NCBI GenBank assembly: GCA_018816735.1
Contig: JAHIVH010000070.1
Coordinates: forward strand, 248,001-312,000
Direction: 5' to 3'
Source of the DNA: Pseudomonadota bacterium
GTDB lineage: Bacteria; Desulfobacterota; Desulfobacteria; Desulfobacterales; JAHIVH01
DNA length: 64,000 bases
Shown: positions 54,229-64,000 of the stretch, in pieces
Layout: every line of letters starts with the position of its first letter
Numbering within the stretch: position 1 is the first letter of the stretch
Made by a program: the position numbers and the translations under genes
The notes under the pieces: model-generated
Database searches by the model: none
Told to the model about the DNA's origin: nothing
What the model saw: the letters and a program-made list of their open reading frames with translations, nothing else

Positions 54229-56958
54229 CTATATATGTGGCTGTTCCAGCTGAACAATTGTTGGGGTCAGGAAAATCAACAATTCCTCCTTTTCATCCGA
54301 ATTCACCTTGCTCTTGAACAGGAACCCAAGAACGGGGATTCTAGATAGAATAGGAAAACCTTGTTCCAAATCTCTTTTATTGGTTTTGATAATACCGCCT
54401 ATGACGATTGTATCCCCGTCATTAATAAGAAGTTCCGTTTCCACTTCTTTGGTTGTCAATGAAGGGGGACTGGTTTCCTGATAAATATCATTCTTTGTAA
54501 TCTTGATATTGATGGCAATTCGATTGTCCATCGTTACATGGGGGGTTACCTCGAGAAGCAGGTCTATGGGTTTGAATTTAATTTCAATATCGCCATCATC
54601 CACCACCTGGTAAGGATATTCGATACCCTGTTTGATAGTTGCCTTGTTATTATCAAGCGTAACTATTTTGGGGCTTGAAATAATTTTCCCCTGTCCCTGG
54701 GTTTCCATGGCTGTCAGTTTGGCGTTCAATACATATGGCGTTCCTACAATTTTTGAAAAATTAAATCCCAAACTTCCTGTCGAACTGGCCATTGCGTTAT
54801 TCATCGCAATATCAAATCCATATGCCCCTTTTAAATCACTATTATATACATCCTCGCTTAACACCTGCCACTCGGTTCCCAATTCCTTTGCAAAGCTGGT
54901 GCTTGCTTCAACCACACGGGCTTCGATAATAACCTGAGGGGTCACTTTATCGAGTTTTTTAACTATTTCCTTTGCCCGGTCTATTTTATCCTGGACATCT
55001 ACCATAATGATCTGGTTCGTTCGTTTGTCTACACTCACAGACCCTCGATCCTTTGTAAGGATCATTTCAAGATGTGCCTTTATATCTTCTTCTGCATTGG
55101 AATAATTAATCGGAATATATTCGGTAACAAGTGGCTCAAGCGATTTTTCCTGCTCATTTGACTTTTGACGTGCAACCAAATTTTCCTGCCGGAGCTGTTC
55201 TTCTGCCTTTAATGTTTCCAATGTTGCGATTCGAATAATGTCGCCTTCATAGACCATGCCCAACTGGTTCATTTTCAATACCAGGTCCAAAACCTGATCC
55301 CAGGGAACAGGCTTGTCCAGTGCCATGGTGACTTTTCCGGCTACATCTTTTTCAATGGCAAAATTCTTGCCACTGACATCCCTTAATATTCTGAACACAT
55401 TCTGGATATCTGTTTTATAAAAATCTAGGGCAATTTTTTTCCCGGTATAAAGCCTATCTTTACCCTCTCCCTCCGGCCCAGTCTCACCGGATGCTTCTAT
55501 TGGCGTTTCACTTGCCCCCATATCTTCAATTTTCTGGCCCCCTGCTGTAACTTCCGGTACGTGTGCAGCTTTCTGGCCACCTGTTACGACTGCTTCGTCC
55601 AGCACTTTTTTCCAGGATGGTAAATCTGCCTCATCTTCAGGTTTTGGAGCGATGGCAGATGCTTCAAACTGGACGGTCAGAATATTTCCCTTCTGCTCAA
55701 TAAAATAGGGGACCGACTCTCTTAATTCCATCACGATAATTGAATCATTCTTTGCTGAAGGTACAGAAACAGGCATGACCCTGTCTACAGCACTTTCAAA
55801 CCGGGTTGTAATAAGGGGTCGTTGTCTGTATTTGGGCACCTTTGCATTTTTAAGCAACAGATTGATTTTCTTGTCGCTGTCTTTTGTCACTTCATATTCC
55901 ACAGGCTGTGTCGTGCCAATAAGTATGGACGACCTCCCTTTTTCCTCGCTTGTAAATTCTATTCTGTTAATCCAGGCGGGTCTAATATTTCCCTGAGCTG
56001 GCTTATTGGTGGCACTTGGTTCTTGTTCAGCATTATCGTTACCGGTCTGGACTGAGGCAATTATGGGACGGGGGGCGTCTTTATCAACGCTCCCCACCTG
56101 AATGGTCATTCCGCTCTCAGTCGGAATCGCTGAAAACGCCTCCAGATATTCATCTTTTGTATCAATAACCAGTCGTAACCGATCCGGATAACTAAAATAG
56201 CGAACTCTTTTTACCCATTCTTCATCAATCTGAATCACTTGCTCTTTTTTGAATGTGCTTGCGATATTCAAAACATCAAAAACAATCCTCGGCGGATTCT
56301 TTAATGCAAAAACTTTATAATCCTTGATCTGGCCATCAGCATTAAGATTAATTTTTACATTATCCGTAAATTTTGATGCATAAACAGACTCCAGTTGGGA
56401 AGCGGGTCCATCTTCATTCATCTCCGCTTCATCGGCTGGCATTTGCATGCCTTCTGCAGGCGCTTCATCAGCAAAAGCATCTGTTTCTTCAGGAGTTGCC
56501 TCCCCTTTATCGAACAGCACCCTCAAAGCGTTTTCGTCCCTTTCAACTTCATAGGATGTGTCTTTTTTTAATAGAATCTCGACTCTTGACGTATGGGGTT
56601 TTTCCGCCAGTTGAGAGGCTTTTACGGATTCGATGATATCACTTTCCGGTTCAAAGGAAACGTCTGAAAGATCCAAATCTGTTTCAGGAAAGTATAGTAT
56701 CACGCTCAAAGGATATGGTTGCTTTATCGAAGTATAAGTCAGCAGTCGATCTCCTTCAATTAAAACCGATGGGGAAGCATTACCCTGCTCTGAAACATTT
56801 ATATTCTTAATGTATTTCAGTTGGTCCGCATCCTCCGCCACCTGAACTTTTTTTCTCCCCCCTCCGGTTGAAGCACATCCCACAAGTGATATAATCAGTG
56901 CTGCAAGAAAAATATTCAAAATACTGAATTGTACCGGTCTCATCTTTTCATTAACCAT
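54229..56958 (-). CDS. pilQ: Type IV pilus secretin PilQ
   Basis: This outer-membrane secretin of about 909 aa forms the pore through which the pilus passes. A lipoprotein-like signal (SLVGCAS) precedes two or three AMIN domains (peptidoglycan-binding; ALKNPPRIVFDVLN is typical) and a Pro/Glu-rich linker. Secretin_N/STN (DIQNVFRILRDVSGKNF) and the C-terminal secretin domain (VEASTSFAKELGTEWQ, ISSPKIVTLDNN) follow. The ATG at 56958 has GGAGAAG about 6 nt ahead; a TTG five codons upstream overlaps pilP and is less likely. It is the last gene of pilMNOPQ. Confidence 0.93.
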   Translation of the reverse strand: MVNEKMRPVQFSILNIFLAALIISLVGCASTGGGRKKVQVAEDADQLKYIKNINVSEQGNASPSVLIEGDRLLTYTSIKQPYPLSVILYFPETDLDLSDVSFEPESDIIESVKASQLAEKPHTSRVEILLKKDTSYEVERDENALRVLFDKGEATPEETDAFADEAPAEGMQMPADEAEMNEDGPASQLESVYASKFTDNVKINLNADGQIKDYKVFALKNPPRIVFDVLNIASTFKKEQVIQIDEEWVKRVRYFSYPDRLRLVIDTKDEYLEAFSAIPTESGMTIQVGSVDKDAPRPIIASVQTGNDNAEQEPSATNKPAQGNIRPAWINRIEFTSEEKGRSSILIGTTQPVEYEVTKDSDKKINLLLKNAKVPKYRQRPLITTRFESAVDRVMPVSVPSAKNDSIIVMELRESVPYFIEQKGNILTVQFEASAIAPKPEDEADLPSWKKVLDEAVVTGGQKAAHVPEVTAGGQKIEDMGASETPIEASGETGPEGEGKDRLYTGKKIALDFYKTDIQNVFRILRDVSGKNFAIEKDVAGKVTMALDKPVPWDQVLDLVLKMNQLGMVYEGDIIRIATLETLKAEEQLRQENLVARQKSNEQEKSLEPLVTEYIPINYSNAEEDIKAHLEMILTKDRGSVSVDKRTNQIIMVDVQDKIDRAKEIVKKLDKVTPQVIIEARVVEASTSFAKELGTEWQVLSEDVYNSDLKGAYGFDIAMNNAMASSTGSLGFNFSKIVGTPYVLNAKLTAMETQGQGKIISSPKIVTLDNNKATIKQGIEYPYQVVDDGDIEIKFKPIDLLLEVTPHVTMDNRIAINIKITKNDIYQETSPPSLTTKEVETELLINDGDTIVIGGIIKTNKRDLEQGFPILSRIPVLGFLFKSKVNSDEKEELLIFLTPTIVQLEQPHI

Positions 56959-56959
56959 A

Positions 56960-57703
56960 TCATTCTTCTCCAAGCGGTTTTTGAAGTTTAAGCTCCCTTT
57001 TCTTTAAAGAGATATTTCCTAATACATTTTCAATTTCTTCTTCAACGATAACTCTATCCCGAAGGATTTGAACAACCTTTCCAGAGTTTGTTCCAATATA
57101 AGTTCCCTCTTTTATAATATATCCTTTGCCGTTTATCTCCTCTACAAGGGCTCTATCCTTATCAGCAGACCGAACGATTCCAACAAGCTTTAATTGGCTT
57201 ATATCCACCAGTTCGAGTGGCGTAAGCGGTTTTCTTTTTTTTCTTTTTGTCATTGCGCCAGAGGTGTCCGCTGCAGGTTCTGTGAATAATGGCTTAAATG
57301 GATCCACCTTACCGACAGGATCATAAGAAGGTTTAAAGGGCTTTTTTTCCAGCAAGGCGATATTTCCGTCAAAATGAACCGCTGTTTTTTCTTCAACTAC
57401 TGGTGATATGTTGTCCGGAGCGGCCGCAATTTGTGTGTCTTCACTTTCGGCATGTTCAACAGTCGTTACCGGCTCAAGAGCTTGTCGGTCCTCTTGCACA
57501 CCAGCCCTTTCAGCATCCGGTAAAACAACAGGACTGTCATCTTTTTTTTCTGTAGCCAATAGCGGGGAGGGGGCAATTTTCCCAGTCACTATCTTTGACC
57601 CTTGCTGTGAATCAGAACGATCTTCCTTGTTTCTGCCACACCCGCTAAAAATTACCATCAAACAAAAGAGGCTGATATAAAGTGGTTTTTTATCCATAAT
57701 CAT
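56960..57703 (-). CDS. pilP: Type IV pilus inner-membrane lipoprotein PilP
   Basis: This 247-aa lipoprotein has the lipobox IFSGC (Cys at about 22), a low-complexity Asp/Glu/Pro linker and the conserved C-terminal domain (VDPFKPLFTEPA, LVDISQLKLVGIVRSADKD and EGTYIGTNSGKVVQI). PilP links the PilNO platform to PilQ. It lies between pilO and pilQ. Confidence 0.9.
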   Translation of the reverse strand: MIMDKKPLYISLFCLMVIFSGCGRNKEDRSDSQQGSKIVTGKIAPSPLLATEKKDDSPVVLPDAERAGVQEDRQALEPVTTVEHAESEDTQIAAAPDNISPVVEEKTAVHFDGNIALLEKKPFKPSYDPVGKVDPFKPLFTEPAADTSGAMTKRKKRKPLTPLELVDISQLKLVGIVRSADKDRALVEEINGKGYIIKEGTYIGTNSGKVVQILRDRVIVEEEIENVLGNISLKKRELKLQKPLGEE

Positions 57704-57718
57704 CTATTTTCTTTTTTT

Positions 57719-58345
57719 TTATGTTTCTGGTATCGAGGACTCAATAAACCTGTAAGTCACAGCCGTACATTCCGTGCTCAGTTCTCCAACCTGATCATTT
57801 TTATTGGCAGACTTGCCCGCTTTTCCCATTTTTATATTTTTAATATTCACAATTCTATTCAAATTAGACACTTCATCAAAGAAAACAGCAACATTATGAT
57901 ACTCGCCTTTGACTTTGATTTTTACGGGTATTTCAGCAAAAAAACTCCTGTTGACTTCCGGTTTTGGCTGGAACTGTATAAATTCAAGCCCGGCATCCTG
58001 GCCGGATTGTGAAACATTTGATAGTAATGAGGGTATCTCTTTTTTATCCGGGAGAGCATTCATGGTAAGTTTAAATTGAGCCTCTTTTTCCCCGATTTCC
58101 TTGCTTAACCTGTCAAGTTCCCTGGCCTTATTTTTCACAACAATCAGCTTTTGTTCCAAGCCGCCATATTCAGTATTCAGTTTGTTTATCTGATCAAGCT
58201 TGGGCTTATAAAGCACCAGATAAAACACTCCTATCAGGAGCAGGACAGAGCCAAAGCAGATTAAAAGTCGTTGCGCTTTTGAGAGCTGCTCCAATGACTT
58301 AAAAATAGGATCAAGAGCAGCTTTATTCAATTCAATTTTTTTCAT
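57719..58345 (-). CDS. pilO: Type IV pilus alignment protein PilO
   Basis: This 208-aa inner-membrane protein has a short cytoplasmic N-terminus, one transmembrane helix (about 27-47), a coiled coil (QINKLNTEYGGLEQKL) and a ferredoxin-like periplasmic domain. It dimerises with PilN. Its start overlaps the pilN stop by 4 nt. Confidence 0.9.
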   Translation of the reverse strand: MKKIELNKAALDPIFKSLEQLSKAQRLLICFGSVLLLIGVFYLVLYKPKLDQINKLNTEYGGLEQKLIVVKNKARELDRLSKEIGEKEAQFKLTMNALPDKKEIPSLLSNVSQSGQDAGLEFIQFQPKPEVNRSFFAEIPVKIKVKGEYHNVAVFFDEVSNLNRIVNIKNIKMGKAGKSANKNDQVGELSTECTAVTYRFIESSIPET

Positions 58346-58989
58346 TGCAGTTTTGCCTCAGTTTCAGGTTCCTGGCTAAGCGGCGCCTTAGTGCAAATGA
58401 TTTCAAATTTTTTCATTTTAACATCACGGATACTCTCATGTTCAATATTGACCAACCGGACGCTTTCAAACATCGGCAGATTTTCAAGACCCGTCATAAA
58501 ATCCGCCACTGTTTTATTGTCCAGTGCAATTCCTTTTATGGTGATAGAACTGGTGGAGGAAGGCTTCATAGAGTTGGTATTCGGGGCGGCGGGCGGGGAT
58601 GGTTGTGTTGGCTGTATGGTTTCTTTCTCTTCCAGTTCTGTAAACCACATTCTGTCTTTTATGATGACCTGGGTCATGGCATCAAGAAGCTTCACCGGTT
58701 CTTTACGATTTAATTCAAGATTTTGAATAACCGAATTTTTCTGCTTTAATACGGATAGCTTTTTCCTTATGATATCAACCTGTTTTGCCTTTTCTTCGAA
58801 TGATTTCACTTCTTTTTTTAATTCAGTCACTTCCGAATTAAGTGTGTCTTGCTTGCTACCAAGACTGATATTGTAATAAACAAGTGTTGTCGCAACCATA
58901 ATCAGAAGCAAGAAATAAATGGAGACTTGTCTTCGAATATTTTCTTTTTTCCGGGCTGCACGAAAAGGCAATAAATTAATTTTGATCAT
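58342..58989 (-). CDS. pilN: Type IV pilus alignment protein PilN
   Basis: This 215-aa protein opens with MIKINLLPFR, the conserved PilM-binding motif (INLLP). A transmembrane helix (about 22-42), a coiled coil and a periplasmic domain follow. It overlaps pilM and pilO by 4 nt each. Confidence 0.93.
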   Translation of the reverse strand: MIKINLLPFRAARKKENIRRQVSIYFLLLIMVATTLVYYNISLGSKQDTLNSEVTELKKEVKSFEEKAKQVDIIRKKLSVLKQKNSVIQNLELNRKEPVKLLDAMTQVIIKDRMWFTELEEKETIQPTQPSPPAAPNTNSMKPSSTSSITIKGIALDNKTVADFMTGLENLPMFESVRLVNIEHESIRDVKMKKFEIICTKAPLSQEPETEAKLQ

Positions 58990-60050
58990 TTGTCATCCAC
59001 CTTCCTGATGGCCAGTCCCATACAGATCGCAGCCTGAGGCGCCATCTGTTCAAGGTAGCCACTATCCAGATGCTCATTATTAATGGTCACACCTTTAAAC
59101 GGATTGATAACTTCTACCTCTGCTGAAATCTGTGGTGCCAGAAGCTGTTTGAATTCAATGATGTTAGCTCCCCCGCCGCTTAAAACAACCTTCTTTATTC
59201 TGCTGTCCGGATTGGTCGAGTAAAAAAAATCAAACGCACGACTTATCTCTGTACACCAGTCTGATACCGTTGCGGATATTATTTCTTTCATATCGGTTAA
59301 TGATAATTTATCCGAATTTTTGCTGTGCTTGATGACTTCCGCCTCTTCAAGAGAACATCCAACCTTGTCAGCGATGCTTCTGTTTATCTGTCCACAGCCA
59401 AATGATATATCTCTCAAAAACAAGGAATTTTCTCCCTTGATAACATTGAGGGTTATTTTACTGGTTCCAACATCAATCAAAGCGATTTGCTCATCAGGGT
59501 CTGTTTCTGACCTGTAAAGCAATTCATATATGTTCTGCAATGCAAAGGCATCCACATCCATCACACATGGGTTAAGCCCTGCCATATCTGTGAGCTGCAG
59601 ATAATTGTCTACCATATCTTTTTTGGCAGCAACAAGAATGACATTCATTCGTTCTGACTCAGGAGGCATATCGTCGAGAATTTGAAAATCAATATTTACA
59701 TCACTGATATCAAAGGGTATGTACTGCTCAGCTTCAAACTGAATTGTTTCCTGAAGCTCGGTATCTGCCATCCGCTGAACGGATATTGTCTTCACGATGA
59801 CAGAATATCCGCCTATAGCTATTGCAACATTGTGGTCCCGAATATTATAGATGGAAAAAAGTTCACGAATCGCGTTTGCAACAGCCTCGTGGTTATGAAT
59901 AATACCTTCTACAATGGCGCCAGGCACAAGCTCTACTGTACCAAATTTTTTTAAAACAAAGCCCCGTTTTGTTATTTCCAGGTCGCAGACCTTTATAGCG
60001 CCTGAACCAATGTCTAGTCCAACCAGATGTTCACTTTTTCCAAATAACAT
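58986..60050 (-). CDS. pilM: Type IV pilus actin-like ATPase PilM
   Basis: This 354-aa cytoplasmic protein has the actin-fold phosphate loop VGLDIGSGAIKVCDLE near the start, LIDVGTSKITLNVI and VVLSGGGANI. It binds the INLLP motif of PilN and helps connect the pilus motor platform. It is the first gene of the pilMNOPQ operon. Confidence 0.94.
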   Translation of the reverse strand: MLFGKSEHLVGLDIGSGAIKVCDLEITKRGFVLKKFGTVELVPGAIVEGIIHNHEAVANAIRELFSIYNIRDHNVAIAIGGYSVIVKTISVQRMADTELQETIQFEAEQYIPFDISDVNIDFQILDDMPPESERMNVILVAAKKDMVDNYLQLTDMAGLNPCVMDVDAFALQNIYELLYRSETDPDEQIALIDVGTSKITLNVIKGENSLFLRDISFGCGQINRSIADKVGCSLEEAEVIKHSKNSDKLSLTDMKEIISATVSDWCTEISRAFDFFYSTNPDSRIKKVVLSGGGANIIEFKQLLAPQISAEVEVINPFKGVTINNEHLDSGYLEQMAPQAAICMGLAIRKVDDK

Positions 60051-60885
60051 AATTTTCTCTTCTTTGAATGAAAATCAATTAACGAAAACTTAAAAAAACA
60101 TCTTCTTTATTCAGTCACACGCACCATAAAAGCAAAAAGCAAACCAAAAAGAAAATAAATCTTATTTTTCAAATTATTAACGATCATTAAGAGGACAGCC
60201 GCTATTTTTCTCAAATGAACCACGCACATCGGAGATATTCTCCTCAAGCAAGCCAAAAAACGGAAAAAAAATAGTTGACTATAGTAAGATAAATTCAAAG
60301 TTTGATGATATTGAAAGCGTCATAGCTGAATCATTAAAGATCCGATTTCAATAAGGCCACATAAATCCGTGCATCAATTTTGATATATATCAAATCGCTT
60401 TAAATGACTGTAATGTCAAGAAAAATATGCATAAAAAATCCCACCAGCCCCATATTTATCCCGTTTGTAATACCAGAACCCCTTGTTTTTTTAAGAAAAG
60501 CATGTATTTTTGAGAAATAATTCATACAATATAAAGTACTTTAATTAATTTTAAATACAACATATAGTTTTAGGTACATTTCCTTTAATGTTTTCAGCAG
60601 CCGACAAGTGCTTAAAAAAATGATACGCTCTTTCTGTAACGATTATCAAAGCCATTTCTTCTCTTAATGTTATCTGAGAAACAAAAACAACGAAAGCCAA
60701 ACAACCTGCAAATACGCAAACCGTATACTATCGTATACATACTTTTAAATATTTAATACGATCCGCATGGCACCCATCCATTCTTTATAACACCCAGCTG
60801 TTAATCTCCTTGATAACTGAATCTTCCTTTGTTACGGTATCATCCAAAAAATGCCGAGCATGCGTCAATCACCAGGTGATACCAG
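60051..60885. other. 835-bp AT-rich region without a gene, between pilM and the sensor kinase
   Basis: This is a divergent regulatory region. It contains a GGAGA-TAT-TCTCC inverted repeat (60231-60243). A 63-codon frame on the minus strand lacks a good start and is hydrophobic by chance of base composition. No tRNA or clear sigma-54 promoter (TGGCAC-N5-TTGC) was found. Its length suggests a regulatory or small-RNA function that I cannot assign. Confidence 0.5.
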
Positions 60886-62331
60886 ATGATTATTCAAAAA
60901 TCTCCACCCGCTTCAGGAGCGGGCGAAGAAAAAATAAAGCCTTTCAGGCTCATTAAATATTTTACATTATCAAGCTTGATTGTTATTTTTATCGGCACAT
61001 TAGCGCTTTCACTTGTAAATTCACAGCTTATACAAACCATTCTCCTTAAAAAAAATGAGGAATACGCACTTCTTCTGGCAGAAAATCTTAATCACCAGGT
61101 CTTCCTTCAGTTTATTATTCCTGTAACGTTGAAATACGGAAAGGTCCAACTCAGAAATCCGGAACAATTTGAAAGGCTAGATAAAGTTATACGAAGCACA
61201 TTGCACAGTTTTAAAATTGACAATGTAAATATATACGACCTTAATAATATTATTTCCTACAGCTTTAGCACCAATATGGTAGGTGAACCCAATATAGGCG
61301 GCACTGGATATAAAAATGCCGTTGACGGAAAAGCGTCTTCAAACTTTGTTCAGAAAGGGCGGTTCATTGAAATTCTTATTGGAAAGCCCAAGGAAAGCAA
61401 AATGATCACCTTTGCACCATTAAGGGTTGAAAAACCACTGGCTGGACTGTCTGGCAGGGTGCTTGGCGTTGTTGAAATTGTGCAGAATACAACAGATGAT
61501 TTCAATATGATTTTCAATATTCAGCAACGGATCATCATGACCTGCTCAGCAATCATGGGGGCTCTTTTTGTCACACTTCTATTTGTTGTTAAACGGGGTG
61601 AGAATATAATTGAAAAACAAAACATTGAAAAATTTAAACTTAAGGAAGAACTTAACCGGGCGCAGCACCTCTCGTCGCTTGGCGAAATGACAGCCGGCAT
61701 TTCACATGAAATAAGGAACCCCCTGGGAATTATTATCAGCTCAGCAGCCTTGTTGAAAAAGAAAGTTGCGAAGATAGATCCCACAAACATGATTCCCAAT
61801 ATTATACTTGAGGAATCAGAACGCTTAAACCATATTGTGACCGATTTTCTGAATTTTGCGAGACCCAAACCACCATCCATGACACGATGTAGCATAAATG
61901 AAATTCTTGAAAAGAATATTACGTTTCTCCAAACAACAATTGAAAAAAATGGCTATCATATATCAAAAGAATTCGATTTAAACCTGCCATCTGCTATGGC
62001 TGATCCCAATATGCTCTACCAGGCCTTTTTAAATATTCTGATTAATGCCATGCAGGCAATGCCCGAAGGCGGCAAAATCAGCGTCCGGGCTTTTTCTGAC
62101 AACGACTCCATTTCAATCATTTTCGAAGATGAAGGGAAAGGCATATCCGAATCCTTAATTCATAAAATATGGGACCCGTTCTTTACAACAAAAGAAAAAG
62201 GAACAGGACTGGGATTGGGAATAGTAAAAAATATCATCGAGTCACACAATGGGTTGATAGAAATTATGAATATATCTCCCCGCGGTGTCAGGGTTTCTAT
62301 CAAACTACCCCATAAGGATCAGGAAAGCTAA
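60886..62331 (+). CDS. Sensor histidine kinase (NtrB/AtoS-like)
   Basis: This 481-aa membrane kinase has two transmembrane helices (about 25-48 and 216-236) flanking a periplasmic sensor. The HisKA motif is ISHEIRNPLG with H274 as the phosphorylation site. The ATPase domain has the N box (FLNILINAMQAMPEGG), G1 (FEDEGKGI), F box (WDPFFTTK) and G2 (GTGLGLGIVKNI). It pairs with the sigma-54 activator 3 bp downstream. Its position near the pil operon suggests a PilS-like role, but PilS usually has six transmembrane helices, so pilus control is inferred. Confidence 0.92.
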   Translation: MIIQKSPPASGAGEEKIKPFRLIKYFTLSSLIVIFIGTLALSLVNSQLIQTILLKKNEEYALLLAENLNHQVFLQFIIPVTLKYGKVQLRNPEQFERLDKVIRSTLHSFKIDNVNIYDLNNIISYSFSTNMVGEPNIGGTGYKNAVDGKASSNFVQKGRFIEILIGKPKESKMITFAPLRVEKPLAGLSGRVLGVVEIVQNTTDDFNMIFNIQQRIIMTCSAIMGALFVTLLFVVKRGENIIEKQNIEKFKLKEELNRAQHLSSLGEMTAGISHEIRNPLGIIISSAALLKKKVAKIDPTNMIPNIILEESERLNHIVTDFLNFARPKPPSMTRCSINEILEKNITFLQTTIEKNGYHISKEFDLNLPSAMADPNMLYQAFLNILINAMQAMPEGGKISVRAFSDNDSISIIFEDEGKGISESLIHKIWDPFFTTKEKGTGLGLGIVKNIIESHNGLIEIMNISPRGVRVSIKLPHKDQES

Positions 62332-62334
62332 ACC

Positions 62335-63699
62335 ATGGTAACAATACTAATTGTTGATGATGAAAAAAACTATCCTCTGATCTTAAGTGCTGTCCTGGAA
62401 GAAGAAGGATATGAAACCCTGACAGCAAACAGTGGCCGGGAGGCCCTGGATATTCTCTCAGGCTCGGACGTTGATCTGATAATAACAGATATGAAAATGC
62501 CAGAAATGGATGGTATCGAACTTTTGGAAAACATAAAGCGTAAAGATCCGGATATGCCGGTGTTGATCATGACGGCTCATGGGACAATTGACAAAGCTGT
62601 TGAAGCAATGCAAAAGGGGGCTTACACTTACATTCTAAAACCTTTTGATAATGAGGGCCTTGTCCTTTATGTTAAAAAAGCCATCTTAACCTATCAGATC
62701 GTAAAGGAAAACCGGCGATTAAGAACCGTGGTTGAAGCCCGGTTCAGTTTTGGCAACATCATTGGCAAAAGCAAAAAAATGGCTGAGGTGTTCGAAAAAA
62801 TTAAAAAAGTGGCGCCGACATCCGCAACAATTCTAATTGAAGGTGAAAGTGGCACCGGTAAAGAGTTGGTTGCAAAATCTATCCATTTTAACAGCACAAG
62901 ACAGAATAAGCCGTTTATTGCTGTTAATTGTTCAGCTCTTACAGAAACACTTTTGGAAAGCGAATTATTTGGTCATGAAAAAGGAGCTTTCACCGGTGCG
63001 GCATCAATGAAAAAAGGACGATTCGAACGTGCGGATGGCGGCACCCTGTTCCTGGATGAAATCGGCGAACTGAGCCCAAACCTTCAGATTAAATTATTGC
63101 GTGTGCTACAGGAAAAAGTGCTTGAGCGTGTGGGTGGTGTAAAACCCATCTCTGTAGATTTCCGGTTAATCGCGGCTACGAATAAAAACCTGAAAGAGGA
63201 GGCATCATCAGGCCATTTCAGAAAAGACCTGTATTATCGCCTGAATGTGGTCAATCTGATTCTGCCACCATTGAGGCAGCGACAGGAGGATCTTCGCCTT
63301 CTCGTCGATCACTTTATGCACAAATACGCCCATGAAAGAAATTCAGATATCATCGTGACTGGAATCAATCAGGAAAGCGAACGGCTGTTTTACGAATATG
63401 ACTGGCCAGGTAATGTCCGAGAGCTTGAAAATGTAATAGAACGGGCAATGATTCTTTGTCCTGGAGATACGATTCAAATATCCGACCTGCCAAAAAACCT
63501 GCAAGAAAATGCACCGGCACTTATCAGTTTGGAGGGAATCCCGGTGACAGCAAAACTGGGTGAAACATTGACCATGATTGAAAAAAAAATGATTGAACGG
63601 GCACTGACCCTTTCAAACAATGTGCAGTCACACGCAGCAAAAATTCTTGGAATTGGCAAAAGCGGGCTTAACCAGAAAATAAAAAAATATAAATTGTAA
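62335..63699 (+). CDS. Sigma-54-dependent response regulator (NtrC family)
   Basis: This 454-aa activator has a receiver domain with phospho-acceptor D52 ([12 protein letters not shown]). The AAA+ domain has Walker A GESGTGKE (170-177), the sigma-54-contacting GAFTGA loop (217-222) and ELFGHEKG. A Fis-type HTH ends the protein ([16 protein letters not shown]). It lies 3 bp after the kinase and forms an NtrB/NtrC-like pair. Targets are unknown; an IHF gene is also present in the window. Confidence 0.94.
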   Translation: MVTILIVDDEKNYPLILSAVLEEEGYETLTANSGREALDILSGSDVDLIITDMKMPEMDGIELLENIKRKDPDMPVLIMTAHGTIDKAVEAMQKGAYTYILKPFDNEGLVLYVKKAILTYQIVKENRRLRTVVEARFSFGNIIGKSKKMAEVFEKIKKVAPTSATILIEGESGTGKELVAKSIHFNSTRQNKPFIAVNCSALTETLLESELFGHEKGAFTGAASMKKGRFERADGGTLFLDEIGELSPNLQIKLLRVLQEKVLERVGGVKPISVDFRLIAATNKNLKEEASSGHFRKDLYYRLNVVNLILPPLRQRQEDLRLLVDHFMHKYAHERNSDIIVTGINQESERLFYEYDWPGNVRELENVIERAMILCPGDTIQISDLPKNLQENAPALISLEGIPVTAKLGETLTMIEKKMIERALTLSNNVQSHAAKILGIGKSGLNQKIKKYKL

Positions 63700-64000
63700 G
63701 ACAGCGCAAATAGATTGAAACCATATATTTTGTATATAGATTTCAAACGAGTTCAAATCCTTTAACGTTTAAATATTGTGTAAAATCAAAGCATTAATTC
63801 TATATATAGCTCTTGCCACCCAACATGTTCAAGATTTTAAACTTCCGGAAATTTACAAAAATAACCATTATAAAACAGCATGTTAAATAGTTTTTATTCC
63901 ATTATTGCCAACCCCGCAGGTTCAAAATTTTAAACTTTTTCATTTTTTTCTCGCACACGAACACACCAGCCCGTTCGGCAAGACAATCTCAACATTTCAT
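63700..64000. other. AT-rich sequence after the response regulator
   Basis: No gene is seen in the last 301 bp. It contains two similar copies of about 32 bp (63813-63844 and 63905-63936), both with TTGCC followed by TTCAA-ATTTTAAACTT, separated by 92 bp. Confidence 0.5.
63813..63936. repeat. Two-copy direct repeat of about 32 bp
   Basis: TTGCCAcccaacatg and TTGCCAaccccgcag precede nearly identical TTCAAgATTTTAAACTT segments at 63829 and 63921, about 92 bp apart. They could be regulator sites. Confidence 0.45.

Noticed and set aside
60107-60298. 63-aa hydrophobic frame in the pilM-kinase gap
   Set aside because: No ribosome-binding site, AT-rich composition explains the hydrophobic residues, and nothing is recognisable.
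63700-64000. Sigma-54 promoter downstream of the NtrC-type gene
   Set aside because: TGGCA-like elements occur on the minus strand but no TTGC element at the required spacing.
1-64000. CRISPR array, prophage or insertion sequence
   Set aside because: No repeat-spacer pattern, transposase, integrase or phage structural gene was recognised.

Overview
The window looks like chromosome of a dissimilatory sulfate-reducing member of the Desulfobacterota, most likely Desulfobacterales. The inference rests on two ATP sulfurylase (sat) genes, an AcnB-type aconitase, a GTP-type PEP carboxykinase, a complete pilMNOPQ operon, moderately AT-rich DNA, and one gene that appears to encode a selenoprotein. 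There is no phage, insertion sequence, rRNA operon or CRISPR array. Most genes are housekeeping or envelope genes in short operons.

Region by region: 1-5.8 kb holds leftward ampG (cut by the window edge), pckG, rdgB and a PLP-dependent decarboxylase. 6-17.2 kb holds a GerMN-domain protein with an extra EF-G, a BepA-like M48 protease on the other strand, parAB, DUF3842, a CooT-like protein, an IspH-UbiA fusion and a FapA/DUF342 protein with a small partner. 17.4-25.9 kb holds a PlsC-family acyltransferase, ihfA, a leftward TetR-controlled cluster (tetR, ABM monooxygenase, SDR, patatin, GGDEF cyclase), and a HAD phosphatase with a glycosyltransferase. 26-31.6 kb holds manA and a LetAB/PqiAB-like lipid transport operon whose MCE protein carries eight MCE repeats.

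31.6-38.7 kb holds gpsA, a small secreted protein, a leftward trio (DUF166-like selenoprotein candidate, DUF2914, MshEN-TM), two tRNA-Ser genes and acnB. 39-42.4 kb is a sulfate activation locus: full-length sat, a protein-kinase-like gene, and a second sat that lacks about 100 N-terminal residues but has a Cys/His cluster. 42.6-50 kb holds a K+ channel, a 5-formyl-THF cyclo-ligase, serS, thrC, a LysM protein and a TPR lipoprotein. 50-60 kb is the leftward pilMNOPQ operon followed by two large Ig-like (Big_1) lipoproteins. The window closes with an NtrB/NtrC-type two-component pair.

The most notable observation is at 35,017-35,667 (minus strand). Two ORFs of the same protein are separated only by an in-frame TGA. 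A hairpin with a GGUC apical loop begins 6 nt after that TGA and its loop lies 17 nt after it, which is the geometry of a bacterial SECIS element. I read this as a DUF166-family selenoprotein, not a pseudogene. Other points of interest are the sat-kinase-sat locus, the 8-MCE LetB-like protein with split LetA, the IspH-UbiA fusion with an altered first Asp motif, and the Ig-like lipoproteins following pilQ.
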